DNA from: Trichoplax adhaerens
Taxonomy: Eukaryota; Placozoa; Uniplacotomia; Trichoplacea; Trichoplacidae
Length of the DNA: 64,000 bases
Direction: 5' to 3'
NCBI RefSeq assembly: GCF_000150275.1
Contig: NW_002060947.1
Span: forward strand, 5,964,286-6,028,285
This document shows, piece after piece, positions 52,068-64,000 of this stretch (positions within the stretch are counted from its first letter, which is position 1; each line of letters starts with the position of its first letter). The notes beneath the pieces are model-generated. The model was not told the origin of the DNA and did not search any database. It saw only the letters and a program-made list of their open reading frames with translations. The translations under genes and the position numbers were made by a program.

Positions 52068-55000
52068 ATTACACAGATAAATAATTACAATCATTTGATT
52101 TATAATACCACTACCATATTTGTATTTGTTTTATAAATAATAGGAACCATTACAAGGGAGGAGTTTTGCTATATGATAATGGTAATCAATTTAGCGATAG
52201 CGATGATAATCAACGTAGTTGTGATCATGATAATCAATTTAAAAATAATGATGTAATCAACATAGCCTTGATAATGACAATTGATTTAATCATGAAGATG
52301 ATAATTGGCTTTGAAAACTTCGATTGTAGCCATCATTAGAAAGAAAGTTATTTTTATCTAATGTTTGTTCGTTATTTCATATTCAACATTACCGTTCATC
52401 TCCTTAATCGCCAGCAATGATGGACGGTTGGTAGAAAAAGAACGTGGTATGTTTTCTTTTCCTGATAGGTATTAACTTAACTATTCTATTTTCCTGTATC
52501 ACATTTAACTACTTTCTACTTGAGCTAATTATAAACATATTCTGATATTTCCGACTCTAATTCTGTCATGAGTATAAAAATTCAAAGTGAGATATACTTC
52601 TTCCTCAATTTCAATTATTTACTATTTTATTCTTAACTACATCGAGTGATAGATATTCTTTGCTGTAAGTTAATCTAATTTTTTAACTGGATAGGAATAA
52701 GAACTACTAAATGCTACAACTAGTGAAATAAAAAATAAGAAATTTCATTCATGAAATCAATACTGTTGGCACTTTTAATCGTAATTTCATCATGTATCAA
52801 TTAATCCGTCTTTAGCCACGATTAAAGGAGGAAATGGATGATTATTAAATCATTTATCATTAGATAGTCTTTGTTCTATCTGTCACTTACTATCGTCCCT
52901 CATTATAATACTCGATCATCTTATAACATAGAGTAAATCCATTCGAAGCTCATAAAGCTCTATTTTACATCACAATATAACCTATTTCTCTATGTAATTA
53001 TTTCACCTATTTTTTACGAAAGACAGCAATTTTAATGTCCTAAATTCTGTTCGTGGACAACCTACACGCCATCATATCGTTTGCGGTACTTGGTAGAGAT
53101 AAATCTGGATCATAGTCAACACAGATTAATTTACCCGTATTATTTGCCGATAAATTAATGTTATGCAAATTCGGCTTTTATTAAAGTTACCAGCCCCTAA
53201 CCCATTTTATTTTTATATTATAACATAGTCCTAAATCGTATAATACAGTTTTAAGCAAGCGTGTGTGTATTATAATAGCTTAAGTTTGCTACTCTATTAT
53301 AATTTCAAATATGGAACGGAACTCTCTTTTGATATTCCCTTCTATTTCTTTCATCTTTCTATATTATTAAATATTACAATTTACTCTTTACTATTAAGGA
53401 TGTTACTCTTACCTCATTAAATGAAAGGTGAGCTAGTAAATGGATACAAATTAGCATTTTAGTCTAGATATAAATTGAATTAATAGGCTGTAGCTATTGC
53501 AAATTCAAATAAAATATTAAACTGAGGAGAAATGCGTGTAATCATAACTTTATCATGGAATGTTTCTTAGATAGGCCATTAGTCATATTAAGTAATTAAT
53601 ATTACAGGTTACTGATTCTAGTTTTATTTGATCTAATATTCAGTTTGGCCATAACGGCTGGTTTTCTAACAGCTCCATTTAGATATTTTTTTGGAAAAGT
53701 GAGTTCATACAGGGTAAACTGTGGTAGAAACGCATAAAAAAATTAGAAATGATTTTAACTGCATGTTAGTCTACTTATCAACTACAACAACATGAACGCT
53801 CAGAATTAATCCTTTCTAGTCCAGAAATTCCTATTCAATCCTAATTGTTCCGCTACAAAATGTATAATAAAATCAATCATCTTTCACCTTTCCGTCAGGA
53901 ATGTGTCGTAAGATTTTGAATTATTATAAGTCAGCGATAAGTAAACGCAATTTTTTGGCGCTAAAAGTGAGGCTGTTGAGAATCTTAATAGCAGTAAAAC
54001 AGAATTAAAATCATCCTATTCTAAAATCAAGATCTAGACATCTAACTCTTTCTAGTTTGTCATGAGAGCAACGATGTAGCTCCATTCAAGCAAAATATTA
54101 TCACTTAGTACTTTAGTCCACTAGGAGTAGAGTCTTGTAGACTACAGAATGAAAGATGTTTAAAAATAGGTTCAAGGATAAAACGCTATTCTAATATTGA
54201 AACATGTTGCCATTAATCTCACGAATTTTCCAATTGCCATCAAAATAATTTTTATCACGAAATCGATCTGAAGTTGAAATAAACGAATATAGGAAGGGCA
54301 CTTTATTTCGGTTAGTCACTCAGTAGGATAGACAGTCGAGGGAGTAGAAAATTGAATCAGTACCTCTATATTCAATTTTCAAACTGACATATATTGCAAC
54401 AAAATTCGAATAGAAAACATCTTAGGCTGAAATAAATGATTGCCCAGGAATTCTTCAACGTATAAAATAAAATGGATACAGGACTTAAAATTGTTCATTT
54501 CCAGTCCATTTGGACAACTATCGTATAGAGTATGACTTGAATCTGTAGTTCAATTTTACTAATGGATGTAAAGGACATACGCGTATTTCCAGCTCGAAAG
54601 TGCTCATGCTATTAGTGCAAAAATGCTTACCTTGATACGCAATCGATTGCTAGCTTGAAATTGAATATCTAATTTGATCGTATTGCTTGGCGATCCATAA
54701 TGGGTAGGCAAGACTGGATTGCGCTCTAAGATATATTTCTTACCATAAGGTACGGCTTGTTCTGTTGCTGTATAGGATCGGTATTGAGGAGGATAAAAGC
54801 AACTTGGAGCTCTAGCGACATTGATAGGAATCCAACTACATCCTCGAGCTTGACAGACACCTTTGGATTGCTTATCCGTATCTGGAAAGCAATCAAAACG
54901 CTGTAAAGCCTGAACACTTGGACGTGTTGGGGAATTACTGACAATTAAAGTTGTTGGAGTAGGCGATGTGAGGCCTTGTGTAGTCGCTATGGTTGCTGGC

Positions 55001-55128
55001 TCAGTAGCTCCAATATTTTCACGTTGGCCATTAGCGACCAAGACAACAGGAATAATAATGGCACACATAATAACGATGGCTACAGGGACTCCAATAACAA
55101 TTTTTAATCTATTACTCATTTCTCTCAT

Positions 55129-57696
55129 GATGAGATAATTGATCTAATCGATACTGACAGGGAAAAAGTTGTTAAAGAATTGGATGTCGATAGCAGATCA
55201 GCTAGAGTTGCAATTCCTTTGGATCTGGAAGGCAGTAAGAGCCAGTCAGTACCGTACTACCACATTGAAACAGCAGAAATTATAAAGTGCTTACGGAATG
55301 ACTAATTAAATAATGCTCTACATGCATACATATGGAATCGCTCCAACATGTCGATTTAATGTTCTCATTCTGCCTATTATATACTTAGGACTAGCCAATT
55401 AAATTGTATGTCAATAGTAATATCGATTATAATAGACAGCACTCTTCTTCTCAGTTCAATTTGCTTAATTAATTGATCCTTTAATTAGAAAGACTCATAG
55501 ATAATTCATGCTATTCATCACTTGATCGGTTTGATATCGTATCAAAGCTATTCCTTGATGACCTTGTATACTTTCTATGCCCATCCATGTTAAGAGGAAA
55601 AGCATGCAAGAATTTTTAATTTTCTACTAGACAGGATAAATGTTTTTTACTATGTTAATCAAGTCATGGTTGCTAATAGCTCGAAATTCCACTATCCCAT
55701 TACTTATTTTTTAAAATGAATTGCGTTGCCATATTGGATAAAATTACAAATAAAAACTGAACATAAAACCGCAGCATACTGGGCCCAGATTATATGACAT
55801 GGGCAAAAGTCAATTTGTAAACTTGGGCAAATCTAATTTTTGGTCTTACTTTTATAATTAATCGATAATTTCACGTGACTTTGATAACAGGTATGGTCAT
55901 ATGGGAACTACTTTTAGGGCACGTGTAAATAGCTGCTAAAGTTATTTTACCTAAATATAATGAATTCATTGCATAAAAAATCGACTTAACTAAGCGTATA
56001 ATAAAAGGTTTATAGATTTCAAAATACAGGAAATTTTATTAATATTTAAGTTGATACACTTTAGTAAATTGCTTCAGTTGTATGCAGTAAAAATTGTTTT
56101 TAAAATCTCGTATTTTTCTTGATAATAATAATAAAAATGTGGTTCACTATATTTAAGTTGTTAAATAATTATAATTTAGTGATTGCGTCGTTTACAAGAG
56201 TACCTAAATATTTGCCTGCTTTGCCCGAATTCGTAATATTTACGAACTTGTATATGTTACAATGTATATTCTTTACGGTATAATATGCCTAAAATAAATC
56301 GAAAGAGATATATTTTCTAATTCAGTGTAACCATGGAATATCAATTTTTCAAACATTTATCGTCTGTTAAACACTAATATTTCTAGTTCTGAAATAAGTT
56401 GGAGTCCAAATATGTATACTAGTTTGACGATAATAGTTCATATTATTGTCTACAATTTAAATTTACTTAATAACCCATGGACTATTAGTTTTTCCTAGGC
56501 TACAAGTAACCCTATCTAGATCATCGTATAAATCAGATCAACCATCATTCACCGTATGCTATATCTACAACGAACTAGGCCTTGCTTTAACTCAATTCTT
56601 AGCACCAACAAGCAATACCAATTCGTTATTATCCGTCATTCCACTAAATATGAAGATCTAAAATTTTAAAGCATACTTTAATATTAAAATAAATGTAAAT
56701 TAATTATCTAACGTATCTTAATCGATCATCTTCTCATAACCAAACATGTAGATACGATATCTCAATTAGTAAAACCACTTATAAAGTCAGCATTCGAGAC
56801 AATTTCATTTATTACGTTTAGCATCATTACGGAAACTTTCAAAATACATCAGAATGGATAATAGACAATAAGATGTTCCTTAATTTAAGTCAAACAATAT
56901 TCCATAAATTCTTTTCGATTGTACTACGGAATTATAATTATCAACTCAAGCTTGATCTATTCTATCAAGACTAAATGATTTATCATAACAAATCAGCTTA
57001 CAATAATCTATCAAATCAATGGAACGATAGCTAATGGAATAATTATAGCTCAATTTCCAAAGCCAGTCCCATTACATCTAGCTGAAAATAAAGTACCCTA
57101 CTCTATCAATTTGTTTTCGTCTCAAAAATTGGGTAGCGATCAGGCATTAAATTAAAAATTCAATTTCCATAATGAGTACACAACATTTACCTAAAACACC
57201 ACTTCTCCTCCCTATCAATTTAACGTTATCTTAGAAACTGATGACGAAAAGCAGAGTCATTTACGCCATAGCTCTATTTCTAAAGCGAACAAATTACATC
57301 TAATTGCGAGTCACTATCTCCTAACGAGTTATCATAATCTTAATACAGACAACAAAAATGCAACATTTCGGATGTACCTGCAATGAATAATACTATAACT
57401 GGATCAAAATAGGCATAAAATATGACTAGTTTTTCGGCTATTGCTACGGAAAGACTTCTGGTATACATTAATTTAGCCTGAAAAAGTTGCTAAAGCTATC
57501 CAAGGCGCTTTGCAAGTACAAACTAACTCTTGACAATGGCATTAAAATTTGATTAACAGGTAAACACAAGTAGAAGATAATTTTAAATGCATAAGCTGAA
57601 CTAGCAGCTTTGCTACCAAAATTAAGTATGGTAGCCGGTAAAGTTAAAATTATTCTATGGCTATTTGGATAACTCTAGGTTGCTGTTGCCATAACC
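55129..57696. other. Intergenic region between genes D and E
   Basis: 2.6 kb of AT-rich DNA: the 5' flank of D on the left and the 3' flank of E on the right. No coding frame is of note. It contains the upstream block shared with gene B. Confidence 0.5.
55218..55335 (-). promoter_or_regulatory. Upstream block of gene D conserved with gene B
   Basis: Counterpart of 22780-22900. It has GATCTGGAAGGCAGT, AGCCAGTCAGTACC, CAGCAGAAAT and ATTAAATAATGCTC (55305-55318), ending about 205 bp before the ATG. On the minus strand it also has TTTATAATT near 55282. It is a likely core-promoter region by position, unproven. Confidence 0.45.
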
Positions 57697-63883
<6,187 letters not shown>

Positions 63884-64000
63884 CTATCGAAACGTTTGCA
63901 GAAACTATCAGTAAAATAACATACATAACTTAATATTTTAGATGCTCGATCACGTATTTCCTTTGATGAAATTATTAACCTTAGGTTTATATTTGTAATC

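Larger units (their letters stand above)
50926..54630 (-). other. Intron 1 of gene D (3.7 kb), with solo LTR
   Basis: AT-rich first intron. It contains a solo LTR (51571-52062). It also contains blocks paralogous to intron 1 of gene B, including repeated GATGATAATCAA-type units at 52170-52320 and a conserved stretch near 53080-53210. No exon is seen. Confidence 0.65.

Overview
The window is nuclear DNA of an animal. It is very AT-rich and spliced, with GT-AG introns mostly of about 150-700 bp. The genes encode type II membrane proteins with a trefoil (P-type) domain followed by glycoside hydrolase family 31 (GH31), the architecture of animal maltase-glucoamylase and sucrase-isomaltase. Compact AT-rich genes of this kind would fit a placozoan (Trichoplax/Hoilungia), but that is an inference; the sequence alone shows only an early-branching-like, intron-rich metazoan.

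All five main genes lie on the minus strand in one tandem array. From left to right they are: gene A (exon 1 and part of exon 2, 1-1355, running off the left edge); gene B (9045-22709, complete, 21 exons, 941 aa); gene C (28276-37787, complete, 21 exons, 995 aa); gene D (42857-55128, same 21-exon structure but with an in-frame stop in exon 6, so probably a pseudogene); and gene E (exons 6-21, 57697-63883, 5' part beyond the right edge). I rebuilt the exons by hand from reading frame, splice sites and paralogue alignment. Nearly all internal exon lengths are identical between paralogues, and summed lengths are multiples of three. B and D are closest, and they share promoter, intron 1 and 3' flanking sequence. 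C and E resemble each other in the short last exon and other sites. The order B-C-D-E therefore looks like a duplicated two-gene unit.

Each enzyme has a short cytoplasmic tail, one signal-anchor helix, a Thr/Ser/Pro-rich stalk, a six-cysteine trefoil and the GH31 barrel, with nucleophile Asp in DMNE and acid/base Asp in LGDN. They probably act as cell-surface or secretory-pathway alpha-glucosidases in starch and oligosaccharide digestion. A small single-exon type II membrane protein gene (5330-5740) sits between A and B.

Other content: a 568-bp inverted repeat (8678-9245 and 25155-25722) that brackets gene B and carries a second intact copy of its last exon; a solo LTR with a 5-bp target duplication in intron 1 of D (51571-52062); and many degenerate tandem repeats in introns and intergenic DNA. 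I saw no tRNA, rRNA, CRISPR or bacterial-type features.
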